Shown in pieces: positions 16,809-25,938 of a stretch of 64,000 nucleotides of DNA. The position numbers and the translations under genes were made by a program. Under the pieces are notes generated by a model. That model saw only the letters and a program-made list of their open reading frames with translations. It did not search any database and was not told the origin of the DNA. The DNA is from Planktotalea arctica (GTDB taxonomy: Bacteria > Pseudomonadota > Alphaproteobacteria > Rhodobacterales > Rhodobacteraceae): assembly GCF_002105285.1 (NCBI RefSeq), contig NZ_MUHR01000008.1, forward strand, positions 48,775-112,774. Direction: 5' to 3'. Each line of letters opens with the position of its first letter. Positions within the stretch are counted from its first letter, which is position 1.

Positions 16809-17444
16809 CTAGAAAGAGGAAGCCAGAACCGCTCCCAGTGCCATGGCGACGGCCGCTTGGGTGGGATCGATCACAGGAACACCAAGTGCGTCCTCAAGAG
16901 GTTTGCGGTGTTTGGCCATGCCAGCGCAACCAAGGATGAGGCAGTCTGCGCCATCACTGATGAGGTCTTGGCCGACCTCCATAAGGCGTTTGAACGTGTT
17001 TGCGCCGCGTGCGGTTTCATCAACGCTCATATTCAGCGCGCGCTCACCTGCAAGGCGTGAAAGCACGCCCATGCGGCGCATGTATTTACGGTGTCGCAGG
17101 ATGGAAGGTTGGCCGATGGCAATGACCCCGAACATATCGGCGCGGCACATGGCCGTGGTCGTGCCCGCCTCCTGGATGCCAAAGACGGGGACGGGGCTGA
17201 CAGATTTGGCGGCATCGATACCGGGGTCGGAGTAGCAGGCGATGACGAAGGCATCCGCGTCAGGGCGCGAGTTGATCAGGTCGAGCAGCGGCAAGACAAC
17301 CGCGTCGCTGTCACGCTGGCTTTCGATCCCGAAAGGGCCGGAAGTGAGCGTCACGCACTCGACATTTGGAAACGGTGCAAGCGCGCCGCGCAGACCTTCG
17401 GTGACCGCTTCATTGGAGTTGGGGTTGATCACGATGATGCTCAT
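16809..17444 (-). CDS. Hydantoin / Asp-Glu racemase family protein
   Basis: A 211-aa member of the Asp/Glu/hydantoin racemase superfamily, with the INPNSN N-terminus and the catalytic cysteine pair Cys70 (VIACYSDPG) and Cys173 (LILGCAGM). These two-base racemases invert hydantoins, allantoin or amino acids without cofactor. The chosen ATG at 17444 forms an ATGA overlap with the hydantoinase stop and gives the canonical family N-terminus; the open frame extends further upstream but only as shadow of the hydantoinase. It is the last gene of a three-gene operon, where it would racemise the substrate for stereospecific ring opening. Confidence 0.9.
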   Translation of the reverse strand: MSIIVINPNSNEAVTEGLRGALAPFPNVECVTLTSGPFGIESQRDSDAVVLPLLDLINSRPDADAFVIACYSDPGIDAAKSVSPVPVFGIQEAGTTTAMCRADMFGVIAIGQPSILRHRKYMRRMGVLSRLAGERALNMSVDETARGANTFKRLMEVGQDLISDGADCLILGCAGMAKHRKPLEDALGVPVIDPTQAAVAMALGAVLASSF

Positions 17445-18901
17445 GGGGCGATATCTGCTCCGAAGTTTTGGGCTGGGTCCAGTTCCGGGGCGAGATAACC
17501 CATACGGCCACCCGCATCGAATTTGGCGCGCACCAGGAATTGGCCGTGGCCTGCCCGGGCTAGCAGCGCGCCTTGATCGACAACGCGTTTTCCGCGCGAA
17601 AGGACAGTGATGGGGAGACCTTGGACCTCCCAGCCCTCGAAGGGTGAATAGCCCGCGTTGTCGTGTTGGTTGTCCACACAAATCCTGCCCCGTTTGTCAG
17701 GATCCCAGATAGCGATATCCGCATCTGCTCCAACGGTCAGCGTGCCTTTTTGCGGCAGCAAGCCATAGAGTCGGGCGGCGTTGGTCGAACTCAGCGCAAC
17801 GAACTCCGGCAGGGTGATGCGGCCCTTGCCGACCCCTTCGCTAAACAGCATCGGCAGTCGCGCGCCGATGCCGGGCATGCCGTTGGCGATCACGGTGAAG
17901 GGCGCACCCTCGCCATGCGCCAGCTTGCCCGTCTCATCCATGCGGTAGGGCGAGTGATCGGAACTGACCACGTCAAACGTGCCGCTCTGGATATGCTGCC
18001 AGAGCACGTCCTGCGTGGCGGCATCGCGCAAGGGCGGCGAGCACATGAGCGCCGCGCCCTCCATGCCGGGCTTGTCCATATCATCGCGGGTTAGGAACAG
18101 GTATTGCGGGCAGGTTTCACCGTAAATCTTGGCACCTTGCGCACGCGCGCTTTGCACCAAGGCTGCACCCTCGGGCGTGCTGACGTGGACGATCAGGAGT
18201 GGCGCATCCACCAGCTTGGCCAGGCAGATCGCGCGGTGGATCGCCTCTTCCTCGGCCAAGGCGGGATGGCTGAGCGCGTGATATTTTGGCGCAGTGAGGC
18301 CGCACGCCAAGAGGCGATCGGTCATCCATTTGATCATGCCCGCATTTTCCGCATGTACCATGGTCAAGGCACCATGGGTCTTGGCAACGCTCAAAACATC
18401 GAGAAATTGCGCGTCGTTCACCAGCATTTTGTCGTAGGTCATGAACAGTTTGAAACTGGTGATGCCGCGCAGAAAGGCGGCAGGTAGCTCTTCGGCTAAA
18501 ACCTTTTCGGTCGGGTCGGAAACGATCAAATGATAGGAATAATCCAGCACCGATGCGCCGATCGCGCGGCTGTCGTAAAGGTCGAGTGTTTCGGTGACCC
18601 CCATGCCGCGATGTTGCGCCGCAAAGGGGATGATGCAGGAATTTCCGCCAAACGCGGCAGAGATAGAGCCGGAGGTGTAGTCATCCGCCGTCATGCCGCC
18701 TGTGGCCGAGTTTTGCGCGATATGGGCATGTGCCTCGATGCCGCCGGGCATCACCAGCTTGCCGCGCGCGTCGATCACATCCTCGCAGTTAAGCCCCTCG
18801 CCAAGCGCCGCAATGCGCCCGCCAGAAACACCGATATCTGCCGCGAACATCTCCGACGCAGTGACGCATGTGCCCCCCTTGATAACCGTATCGAACCTCA
18901 T
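17441..18901 (-). CDS. Dihydropyrimidinase / hydantoinase family amidohydrolase
   Basis: A 486-aa cyclic amidohydrolase. The binuclear metal site is complete: His58 and His60 (GGIEAHAH), Lys151 (FKLFMTYDK, the carbamylated lysine), His183 (VHAEN), His239 (VHVS) and Asp315 (SSDHSP). Such enzymes open hydantoin, dihydropyrimidine or allantoin rings. The usual GGID-H-H is GGIEAHAH here. It overlaps the genes on both sides by four bases (ATGA), so lyase, hydantoinase and racemase form one translationally coupled set. Exact substrate is not predictable; no carbamoylase follows within the cluster. Confidence 0.92.
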   Translation of the reverse strand: MRFDTVIKGGTCVTASEMFAADIGVSGGRIAALGEGLNCEDVIDARGKLVMPGGIEAHAHIAQNSATGGMTADDYTSGSISAAFGGNSCIIPFAAQHRGMGVTETLDLYDSRAIGASVLDYSYHLIVSDPTEKVLAEELPAAFLRGITSFKLFMTYDKMLVNDAQFLDVLSVAKTHGALTMVHAENAGMIKWMTDRLLACGLTAPKYHALSHPALAEEEAIHRAICLAKLVDAPLLIVHVSTPEGAALVQSARAQGAKIYGETCPQYLFLTRDDMDKPGMEGAALMCSPPLRDAATQDVLWQHIQSGTFDVVSSDHSPYRMDETGKLAHGEGAPFTVIANGMPGIGARLPMLFSEGVGKGRITLPEFVALSSTNAARLYGLLPQKGTLTVGADADIAIWDPDKRGRICVDNQHDNAGYSPFEGWEVQGLPITVLSRGKRVVDQGALLARAGHGQFLVRAKFDAGGRMGYLAPELDPAQNFGADIAP

Positions 18902-19815
18902 GCAAGCGCTGCGATTTTTGTTGCCAGACGATCGCTCAAACGGGTCAGTTCAACCTTATCCAGCGCGCTTAATGAAGGCCCCGGCGCACGCACTTTGGGG
19001 CTGGAGAGCACGCCGCGGCGATGCAGAATTTCTTTGCGGATCGCAAGCCCAAGGCCAAGTTGCTGTTCATAGCGCACCAACGGCAGATAGGCATCAAAGA
19101 TATCTTCGGCGCCGTCCACATCGCCCGCAGCATGACGCTCGGTGACCTGCACCATCATCTCGGGATAGGCGAAACCCGTCATCGCGCCGTCCGCGCCGCG
19201 CTGCAATTCCAGCGGCAAGAACAAACCTGCGTTGCCCGTCAGGATCGACAGGGCGCCAACGGGAAATTCAGCGCGAATGCGCGACAGTTTGGTCAAGCCC
19301 GGCCAGTCCTCATGCTTGAACATGACGATCTGTTCATGGGCGTGAAAAATATCCAGAAGTGTTTCCGTCGAGAAATGCACGCCCAGAGTTTGCGGGAAAT
19401 CCTGCAAGCAGATCGGCACATCGCCGCCAAGCACTTCGCAGACCTGCGCGAAATAGCCCTTCTGTTTAGCGTCCGTATTCAAACCCGGCATGGGCGCGAC
19501 CATCACACCCTCAGCGCCTGCCGCCATCACCTCAGTGCTCAGACGTTTCATGTTATCTAGGCCAGGTCCAGAGACGCCAACCACCACAGGAACCCGCCCT
19601 GCAACGCGCGTAAGAACATGGCGCGCAAAGTTAAGCTGCTCATCAGAGGTGAGTTTAGGCGCTTCGCCCATTATGCCAAGGATGGTCATCCCTGTCACGC
19701 CAGCGTCTAGATAGAAATCAACCATCCGGTCCGTGCTGACGAGATCAAGCGCCCCATCGTCGGTAAAGGGCGTTGCGGCGATCACATAGACGCCATTACT
19801 GTTTCTGCTGATCAT
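18898..19815 (-). CDS. Dihydrodipicolinate synthase family aldolase/lyase
   Basis: A 305-aa class I aldolase of the DapA superfamily. The Schiff-base lysine is Lys167 (VMFKHED), and GIMGEAPKLT (48-57) corresponds to the GTTGE motif. The YNxP motif that supplies the catalytic tyrosine in true DapA reads QDFP (138-141), so the Tyr is replaced by Gln. With its genomic partners, this argues against lysine biosynthesis and for a catabolic lyase or dehydratase on a keto-acid. It is the first gene of the operon; GAGGAG precedes the ATG, inside an inverted repeat. Confidence 0.88.
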   Translation of the reverse strand: MISRNSNGVYVIAATPFTDDGALDLVSTDRMVDFYLDAGVTGMTILGIMGEAPKLTSDEQLNFARHVLTRVAGRVPVVVGVSGPGLDNMKRLSTEVMAAGAEGVMVAPMPGLNTDAKQKGYFAQVCEVLGGDVPICLQDFPQTLGVHFSTETLLDIFHAHEQIVMFKHEDWPGLTKLSRIRAEFPVGALSILTGNAGLFLPLELQRGADGAMTGFAYPEMMVQVTERHAAGDVDGAEDIFDAYLPLVRYEQQLGLGLAIRKEILHRRGVLSSPKVRAPGPSLSALDKVELTRLSDRLATKIAALA

Positions 19816-19820
19816 TGTCC

Positions 19821-19866
19821 CGCTCCTCTCGACACGCTCGTTTGAATACGATGTGCGAGAGGAGCG
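19821..19866 (-). promoter_or_regulatory. Inverted repeat covering the ribosome binding site of the lyase gene
   Basis: CGCTCCTCTCG (19821-19831) is an exact inverse of CGAGAGGAGCG (19856-19866). On the minus strand the proximal arm contains the GAGGAG Shine-Dalgarno sequence of the lyase gene, about 7 bases before its ATG. In RNA the 11-bp stem would hide the ribosome binding site. It could equally be a protein-binding site, or serve as an attenuator after the upstream gene. Confidence 0.55.
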
Positions 19867-19870
19867 CAGA

Positions 19871-19886
19871 GTGCAAGCGTTTGCAC
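19871..19886. promoter_or_regulatory. LacI/GalR-type operator-like palindrome
   Basis: GTGCAAGCGTTTGCAC is symmetric at 14 of 16 positions around a central CG, the form typical of LacI/GalR-family operators. It lies 56 bases before the lyase start and directly after the stop of the preceding gene. No LacI-family regulator is encoded in this window. Confidence 0.45.
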
Positions 19887-19887
19887 A

Positions 19888-22266
19888 CTAGAAATCGAGC
19901 AGAGTCTCCTTGTCCGCATTGTTCTCTTCCGCTTCGGAGAGAGCGATCTTGTACGCTTCCTCGTCAGAGCGCGCTGCGACGTCATCACTGAACAGCGCGG
20001 CGATGTCGTCATCATCCGATGTCGTCTCTCCAAGCGGCAGCGTTTCCCCGTTCGTGTCAGGGCCAGACCAAGTGACATCCAGAGATTGCGCACCCTGAGT
20101 GTCGAGATATCGCACGTCGACAGTATGCGAGCCTGCGATCAGGAAGATTGAATTGCTTTGCGAAGCGCCTTCGTCCAATGCGTCGGTGCTGACGACAGGA
20201 AGGCCCGAAATCGTGACGGACGCCTGATCATCCGAGGACACGCCGATCTCGTAAAGACCTGCGATCTCGATCGCAACTTGCTTGGTGAACTGCACAGCGC
20301 CATCAATTGGCCCGCCGTCAAGCAAGGCCTCGCTCTCAGAAGCGAGCGCAATGCCGTCCGTAACCTGCTCGGCATCGGGGGTTGCGGAAAAATCAACGTC
20401 CTTGAGCGAAGTTGCGACTGTCGCGAAGGCTTTTGCCGCGAAATCATTCGGCTCTTGCTCCGGCGTCGGCGCGGGCGTTTCTTCCGGCGTTTCCGGTTCT
20501 TCCTCGACAACCGGGGGCATTTCTTCCTGCTCTTCTTCGATCACGGGTTCGCCCAGCTCTTCAATCGCGCCCGAGGCCGGAATGGTTCCGCTGAGCGGCA
20601 CGTAAGCGCCTTGCGTGGATGGTCCCACCCAATCGAGGTTCAAAGATTGCTCGCCCGCCACCTCCAGATACTGCACCTGAATATCATGCGCGCCAGCCTC
20701 GAAATCGACCCACACAGACACCATGTCGCCCGGCTCAGTATCGCTGGAGTTCAACATTTCAACACCATCGATCATGATCCGCGCCGCGTCATCCGCAACC
20801 AGGAATATCTCATGCGCACCGGCTTCGGTTACATCAAGCACAGTGCTGTACTGCGCTGCGAAATGATCAGCGCCACTTTCCGGCACGAACGATCCCGTCA
20901 CTTCGAGGTACTGCAAGGAATCAATGGTTCCTGTCGCTGCTGGCTCCGCGTCAAAATCGACTTGATCGAGCGTCGCGACTTGCGTTCCCAGTTCGAAATA
21001 GGCCGCAGAAAAACCGACGGCCGCAGGTCCGGTGGGAGCTTCTGGCGTTGGCTCAGGCAGCGGCTCAGGCTCAGGCATTGGCGCGGGTTCTGGTTCCGGC
21101 ATTGGTTCCGGTTCCTGCTCTGGCAATGGCTCGGGCTCAATTTCGCTCGCTGCGACTTGCAAACTCACACTGCCTTGCACCGTGCCCCCCTCACCGTCGC
21201 TTACTGTGTAGCTGAAGCTGTCTGCACCGACATAACCCTCGTCTGGCGTGTAGACCGCTTGACCGTCGATAATTTCCACTGTGCCGAAACTTGCGGCCCC
21301 AATAGAGACGAGCGTCAAAGGATCGCCGTCCGCATCGCTATCGTTTGCAAGCAGATCGATCACCACCATCTCGCCCTGCGTCAGCTCGGCAACATCATCG
21401 CCAGCCACAGGGTCGGTGTTCACCTCCACGACTACTTCCCCGGCCTCCACGGGCGCGACATCAAGCAATTCACCAATGCGCGTGTTGATCGCATCAAAAT
21501 TCTCGATCACCAGTGGATGAATCGTATCCGGAACATCGAAATCTGCGGGCACCGCTTCGCCAAAAGTCGCGGGATAGGTGATCATGCTGGCCAGAAAGTA
21601 GACCGTTTCCGTGCCGTGCGGCGCACTATCCACATACAGATCATCAAGGCTCAACCCTTGCAACGGCCCGTCCGTAAACAACTCGGCCATAACCGACGCA
21701 ACGGGGATCAACTGCACATCCGCGCCCGGCACTGCCGCGTTGATACCGTCGGTGAAATCGACGTACCAATCGTGATAGGCGCCTGCATTATATTCGTGGT
21801 ACTCAGCCAGTTGCCCTTCGGAAACAGGGAAACCGAACATGCTACCCAGATCGGCCCAGCCCTCGTAAATATAGAGCTGTGCATCGGGCTGGTCTTGCAA
21901 AGTGTCGCGCACCGTATCGACCGCTGCGTCCAGCGGCGATCGCGTGTCGCCCGGATAAACGTCATCGGGCGCGAGATCTTGGATGAAATTACCAGGCGTG
22001 ATGATAACACTGTTGAAGGAGACTTCGTCAAACTCGGCGACATCACTGTCCCAGATGCCATCGACGCTTTGGAAGCCCCATTCATTACTGGGCTCTGTGC
22101 GATCTGCGTATTGACGCAGGAAGCCAAAGCCGCCGTTCACACCGTAAGTGTTGTCACCCGCCTCGGCAAATTGAGCCACCCAATACGGGACATTGCTTTG
22201 GGCAGAGCCGCCCGCGAAATTCACTAGGCTATTGCCATAAATGTACTGATTAATTTCAACAGGCAC
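19888..22266 (-). CDS. Large modular protein: SGNH hydrolase-like head, cadherin-like domain, two PA14-like domains
   Basis: A 792-aa acidic protein read from a GTG at 22266, preceded by GGGGGA about 10 bases upstream; a longer frame to 22308 lacks a better site. Residues 1-270 look like an SGNH/GDSL hydrolase: GNSL with Ser13 as block I, and D213-SAP-H217 as the catalytic Asp-His. Residues 284-371 match a cadherin-like/Big_9 repeat (DPVAGDDVAELTQGE, LLANDSDADGD, SFSYTVSDG). A Pro-Glu repeat linker spans 376-412. PA14-like carbohydrate-binding modules occupy about 420-550 and 608-740. There is no N-terminal signal peptide, so type I or another leaderless export route is inferred. Likely a secreted esterase acting on polysaccharide. 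Confidence 0.8.
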   Translation of the reverse strand: MPVEINQYIYGNSLVNFAGGSAQSNVPYWVAQFAEAGDNTYGVNGGFGFLRQYADRTEPSNEWGFQSVDGIWDSDVAEFDEVSFNSVIITPGNFIQDLAPDDVYPGDTRSPLDAAVDTVRDTLQDQPDAQLYIYEGWADLGSMFGFPVSEGQLAEYHEYNAGAYHDWYVDFTDGINAAVPGADVQLIPVASVMAELFTDGPLQGLSLDDLYVDSAPHGTETVYFLASMITYPATFGEAVPADFDVPDTIHPLVIENFDAINTRIGELLDVAPVEAGEVVVEVNTDPVAGDDVAELTQGEMVVIDLLANDSDADGDPLTLVSIGAASFGTVEIIDGQAVYTPDEGYVGADSFSYTVSDGEGGTVQGSVSLQVAASEIEPEPLPEQEPEPMPEPEPAPMPEPEPLPEPTPEAPTGPAAVGFSAAYFELGTQVATLDQVDFDAEPAATGTIDSLQYLEVTGSFVPESGADHFAAQYSTVLDVTEAGAHEIFLVADDAARIMIDGVEMLNSSDTEPGDMVSVWVDFEAGAHDIQVQYLEVAGEQSLNLDWVGPSTQGAYVPLSGTIPASGAIEELGEPVIEEEQEEMPPVVEEEPETPEETPAPTPEQEPNDFAAKAFATVATSLKDVDFSATPDAEQVTDGIALASESEALLDGGPIDGAVQFTKQVAIEIAGLYEIGVSSDDQASVTISGLPVVSTDALDEGASQSNSIFLIAGSHTVDVRYLDTQGAQSLDVTWSGPDTNGETLPLGETTSDDDDIAALFSDDVAARSDEEAYKIALSEAEENNADKETLLDF

Positions 22267-22500
22267 GCTACATTTCCCCCGAAACAATAAACCTCGACAA
22301 CGCTTCAAGAGAGAAAGCGGCGTACGAACTCAAAAACTTTGGATAGTATCTGCCGTAAAGCTATCTGCGTTCAAGAGAAACTTACATAAGTGTTCGTTAA
22401 ATTTAAGCTAATTTTCCAATGGTTATGCGGTTTTTCGCCGATTGCTGCGGCGCAGCACACTATTTGAACACGCAGCAGCGACAATACAGAAAACGGGCTC

Positions 22501-23652
22501 TTATTGTTTCCGCAAATTCGGAGCCAGAACGATCGACACGCACAATAGAATAAGCGCAACCGCGTAAAATGAAACGGTAAGACCGAACAATTCGGACAAT
22601 CCACCCATCAGAGGAGGGCCGATAAAGAACCCCATATAGCCGATCACAGAGATTCGCGTGATCACATGGACACGCTCCCGGTCGCTTACCCGCTTACCGA
22701 CCGCCGAATACGCCATCGGCGCAATCACGGACACACCAAGCCCTAGAACTGCAAATCCGAAATAGGCGGCGTTCAAACTATCCGCGCTGGCAGCAATCGC
22801 GATGCCGGTCGCCGCGATCACTGCTGCGATCTGTAGAACCGTAGTTTCACGCACATGGGCCGCGACGAACTGGCCCGACATGCGTCCAATGCCCATCGTC
22901 AGCCCCAAAATCGCTGGCCCGAGCGCACCCTGCGCCGCGCTCCCACCAAGTCCGCGCTCCAGATGGATCGCCGACCAGGCTTCTGTTGCTTGCTCGGAAA
23001 GGAAGGCGATCAAAATGACCCCCCCACCAAGATAAATCAGCGCAGGACGTGCACTGAGCGTCAAACTGCCCTCGGTCGTCGCAATCTCGGCTGGGCGATG
23101 AAACATTGCCGGCAAAAGCATCAATGCAACCACCAGTACCGCTGCGAAAACCACTGCAGGGCCCAATCCCGCCTCGCGAAACGCCCCTGCGCTCAAGGCC
23201 GCACCGGCGTAGGCGAAGGAAAACAAAGCATGATTGAGATTCATGAGCGAGCGTTTCACCTCGGCCTCGATGCCGCTGACCCGCGTGTTCATGATCACAT
23301 CTAGCGATCCCGACCCTGCCGAGGCCAAAAACATCGCAAGTGTGAAAAAAACAGGCCCTGCGGCAAGACCCGGCAGCAAGAAGGCCAGCGCCATGGCAAG
23401 CGCGGCACCCTGCATCGCACGCGCGCCCAGCTTTGCATCCACGCGCGGCGCAAGCCACATAGCCGCCACCGCGCCAAAAGCCGCAAAGAACATCGACAGC
23501 CCGAAAACGCCATCGCTTGCCCCGATCGCAGCTTTCAAATCAGGCACAAGTCCAGCAAAACTGCCCCAGAACAAGCCAACCGTGATGAAACCCGCTGCAG
23601 GTGCGCGCGAAAGGCGGATATCCGAGATGAGACCATGCAAAAAAACCATCAC
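22501..23652 (-). CDS. MFS transporter
   Basis: A 383-aa major facilitator with about twelve hydrophobic helices. It includes GLSMFFAAFGAVAAMWLAPR in the first half and GLGVSVIAPMAYSAVGKRVSDRER around the second cytoplasmic loop. Similar to the AraJ/YbjJ-like drug or sugar efflux group; substrate unknown. It lies 234 bases upstream of the modular PA14 gene, on the same strand, with a gap that probably holds a separate promoter for that gene. Confidence 0.87.
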   Translation of the reverse strand: MMVFLHGLISDIRLSRAPAAGFITVGLFWGSFAGLVPDLKAAIGASDGVFGLSMFFAAFGAVAAMWLAPRVDAKLGARAMQGAALAMALAFLLPGLAAGPVFFTLAMFLASAGSGSLDVIMNTRVSGIEAEVKRSLMNLNHALFSFAYAGAALSAGAFREAGLGPAVVFAAVLVVALMLLPAMFHRPAEIATTEGSLTLSARPALIYLGGGVILIAFLSEQATEAWSAIHLERGLGGSAAQGALGPAILGLTMGIGRMSGQFVAAHVRETTVLQIAAVIAATGIAIAASADSLNAAYFGFAVLGLGVSVIAPMAYSAVGKRVSDRERVHVITRISVIGYMGFFIGPPLMGGLSELFGLTVSFYAVALILLCVSIVLAPNLRKQ

Positions 23653-23787
23653 AGCGCTTTGCCTGCGCGCCCCCGTCTTTGCAAGGAAATATAGCCTTTC
23701 CCTAAACGCGATTCCCGTCTATACGCGCGGCTTCACGCGAGGTGACAGCCTTGGAGGCACTTCGCTCTTACATTTGGAGAATATAAA

Positions 23788-24429
23788 ATGGCTGGAGAAA
23801 TTCCTGATTTCCACGCTGAGGTCCGTACGGGGACAGGCAAGGGCGCCGCTCGTCAAGCACGTCGCGCAGGCATGGTGCCTGGTATCGTATTCGGTGGCGA
23901 CACCGATCCGCTGCCGATCAACGTTCCTTTCAACGTTCTGCTGAAAGCTCTTAAGGCGGGTCGCTTTAAGTCCACATTGCTCAACCTCAAGGTTGAAGGC
24001 CATGACGACGTCCGCGTCATCTGCCGCGATGTTCAGCGCCACGTTGTCAAAGACTTGCCCACGCACGTCGATTTCATGCGCCTTCGCCGCACAACGAAGA
24101 TCAACCTCTTCATTCCGGTCGAGTTCATCAACGAAGATCAAGCGCCTGGTATCAAGCGTGGCGGCGTATTGAACGCTGTACGCCCTGAGGTCGAGCTGAT
24201 TGTAACCGCAGGTGATATCCCAGAGAAGCTGACTGTCGACATGACAGGTCTGGACGTTGGTGACACCATCAACATCTCCGACATCACGCTTCCTGCGGGC
24301 AGCAAAGCGACGATTGACCGTGACTTCGTTGTTGCTAACCTCTCTGCACCCTCCGGCCTCAAGTCTTCGGACAATGAAGGCGGCGACGCAGACGCAGCAG
24401 ACGTACCAGTGGTTGGCGCGGAAGAGTAA
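23788..24429 (+). CDS. rplY: 50S ribosomal protein L25 (TL5/Ctc form)
   Basis: A 213-aa L25 protein of the long type: an N-terminal 5S rRNA-binding domain (about 1-95, with [10 protein letters not shown]) and a C-terminal TL5/CTC beta domain ([17 protein letters not shown] onwards) ending in an acidic tail. It binds 5S rRNA in the large subunit. TTTGGAG lies 8-9 bases before the ATG. Followed by a strong terminator and pth, the usual rplY-pth pairing. Confidence 0.97.
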   Translation: MAGEIPDFHAEVRTGTGKGAARQARRAGMVPGIVFGGDTDPLPINVPFNVLLKALKAGRFKSTLLNLKVEGHDDVRVICRDVQRHVVKDLPTHVDFMRLRRTTKINLFIPVEFINEDQAPGIKRGGVLNAVRPEVELIVTAGDIPEKLTVDMTGLDVGDTINISDITLPAGSKATIDRDFVVANLSAPSGLKSSDNEGGDADAADVPVVGAEE

Positions 24430-24460
24430 TCTCTTCTCCCTATCGCTGATTGAATGGAAC

Positions 24461-24487
24461 GGGGCCTTTCACAGGCCCCGTTTTTTA
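24461..24487 (+). terminator. Rho-independent terminator after rplY
   Basis: GGGGCCT (24461-24467), loop TTCAC, AGGCCCC (24473-24479), followed by G and TTTTTT. It stands 31 bases after the rplY stop. Confidence 0.9.
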
Positions 24488-24533
24488 TTGTATGCCCCTC
24501 TTCAATCGCGTGCGCGTCCCCGGAGAGTTACAC

Positions 24534-25217
24534 ATGCAGATCTTTGTAGGCCTTGGAAATCCGGGCAGTAAATACGCCAAGAACCGTCACAACATCGGCT
24601 TTATGGTGCTGGACGAAATCGCCGCCGATCACGGCTTCACACCCTGGAAATCGCAATTTCAGGGGCAGGTGTGTTCGGGCAACCTCGGCTCTGAAAAGGT
24701 GCTGCTCTTGAAGCCCTCCACCTTCATGAACCTCTCTGGGCAATCGGTTGGCGAAGCAATGCGCTTTTACAAACTTACCCCCGAAGACGTAACCGTGTTC
24801 CATGACGAGCTGGACCTCGCCCCATCTAAAGTGCGCGTCAAAATGAGCGGCGGACATGCGGGCCACAACGGTCTGCGCTCCATCCATCAACATATCGGCG
24901 AGCACTATCGCCGCGTGCGCCTCGGCATTGGCCACCCTGGTCACAAGGATCGCGTCGCGGGCTATGTTCTAAGCGATTTCGCCAAGGCGGAGGCAGACTG
25001 GCTCGATAATGTCACCCGCGGCTGCGCCGATGGAGCAAAGGAACTGGCCTCTGGTGAAAGTGGCCGCTTCTTGAACGCCGTCTCCTTGCGCACTGCACCA
25101 GCGCGTTCGTCTAAATCAGTGAAACACACTGAAACAGCGAGCGCAAAACCCGCGGCAGAGCCTGTCGAGGATACGCGCAGCGCGATGCAGAAATTAGCAG
25201 CTCGGTTCCGGGGCTAG
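24534..25217 (+). CDS. pth: Peptidyl-tRNA hydrolase
   Basis: A 227-aa enzyme that releases peptides from prematurely dropped peptidyl-tRNA. FVGLGNPG starts the protein, His19 (NRHNIGF) is the catalytic base, and FHDELDLAPSKVRVK with GGHAGHNGLRSI forms the active-site rim. The start at 24534 is chosen because it gives the canonical N-terminus and follows CGGAGAG; earlier in-frame starts would lie in the rplY terminator. The C-terminal extension (about residues 190-227, Ala/Ser/Lys-rich) is longer than in E. coli, common in this order. Confidence 0.97.
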   Translation: MQIFVGLGNPGSKYAKNRHNIGFMVLDEIAADHGFTPWKSQFQGQVCSGNLGSEKVLLLKPSTFMNLSGQSVGEAMRFYKLTPEDVTVFHDELDLAPSKVRVKMSGGHAGHNGLRSIHQHIGEHYRRVRLGIGHPGHKDRVAGYVLSDFAKAEADWLDNVTRGCADGAKELASGESGRFLNAVSLRTAPARSSKSVKHTETASAKPAAEPVEDTRSAMQKLAARFRG

Positions 25218-25228
25218 CCGCACTAGGA

Positions 25229-25855
25229 CTACACCCGCTTCTTTTGACGTTTTTTCTTCGCCGGTGCCAGCATCGCGTAATCTATGAAAAGTCCAATCTG
25301 TGCTAAAAAGAAAACGAACACCACAATAGGCATCGCCAAGGTCTCGAACAGCACCCAGAACGCCTCTGATTGTGTGCGCCAGACCAATTCGTTCGCGCCT
25401 GCGGACAGCACAAACAATACAGCCGTGCGTTTCGTGAGGATCATCCAGCCCTCGGGCCTTAAGGGTATCATGCCTTCCATGATGTATTTCAGCCAGGATT
25501 GCCCCCGCAGTAGCCCGACCCCCAGGATCAGCGCGAGAAGCAGATAAATCGCGGTCGGTTTCATCTTGAACAGTCTGGGATCGTTCAGCCAAACGCTTGA
25601 GACCCCGAACACGATCACCATGACGGCCGCTGCAACCTGAATGCGTGACACCTTGCCTGACCAATACCAAAGCGCACCGATAGCAATAAGAAAGACAGGG
25701 ATGAACGCCGCGATAACTGCGATAAGACCGCTGTATTCAGTGCCCGCGACAAGAAAGGTTTTGTTCCGGGTGATCAGATAAGCCACGACGAAGGCAATCG
25801 TCGGGCCGAACTCCAATGTGGCTTTTACCCAAGAATTTAGTGGCTTGTCTGTCAT
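25229..25855 (-). CDS. Septation protein A homologue (YciB family)
   Basis: A 208-aa inner-membrane protein with five or six hydrophobic helices and the YciB/IspZ-type features KATLEFGPTIAFVVAY, NDPRLFKMKPT and NELVWR. YciB proteins affect cell envelope synthesis and septation. The C-terminus ends in a lysine/arginine-rich cytoplasmic tail (KKKRQKKR). It converges on pth with an 11-base gap. Confidence 0.9.
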   Translation of the reverse strand: MTDKPLNSWVKATLEFGPTIAFVVAYLITRNKTFLVAGTEYSGLIAVIAAFIPVFLIAIGALWYWSGKVSRIQVAAAVMVIVFGVSSVWLNDPRLFKMKPTAIYLLLALILGVGLLRGQSWLKYIMEGMIPLRPEGWMILTKRTAVLFVLSAGANELVWRTQSEAFWVLFETLAMPIVVFVFFLAQIGLFIDYAMLAPAKKKRQKKRV

Positions 25856-25938
25856 GGATGAACGCTTTCGAATTCGGATGCTCGCGCTGCAGTTTTAAAC
25901 AAACGCACTACTTTTCGGAAAATCATGGACCGGGTCCC

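Noticed and set aside
20158..22227. 689-codon open frame on the plus strand opposite the modular SGNH/PA14 gene
   Set aside because: It is the antisense of a gene with clear domain repeats; its composition (rich in Arg, His, Cys) and lack of a ribosome site mark it as a shadow.
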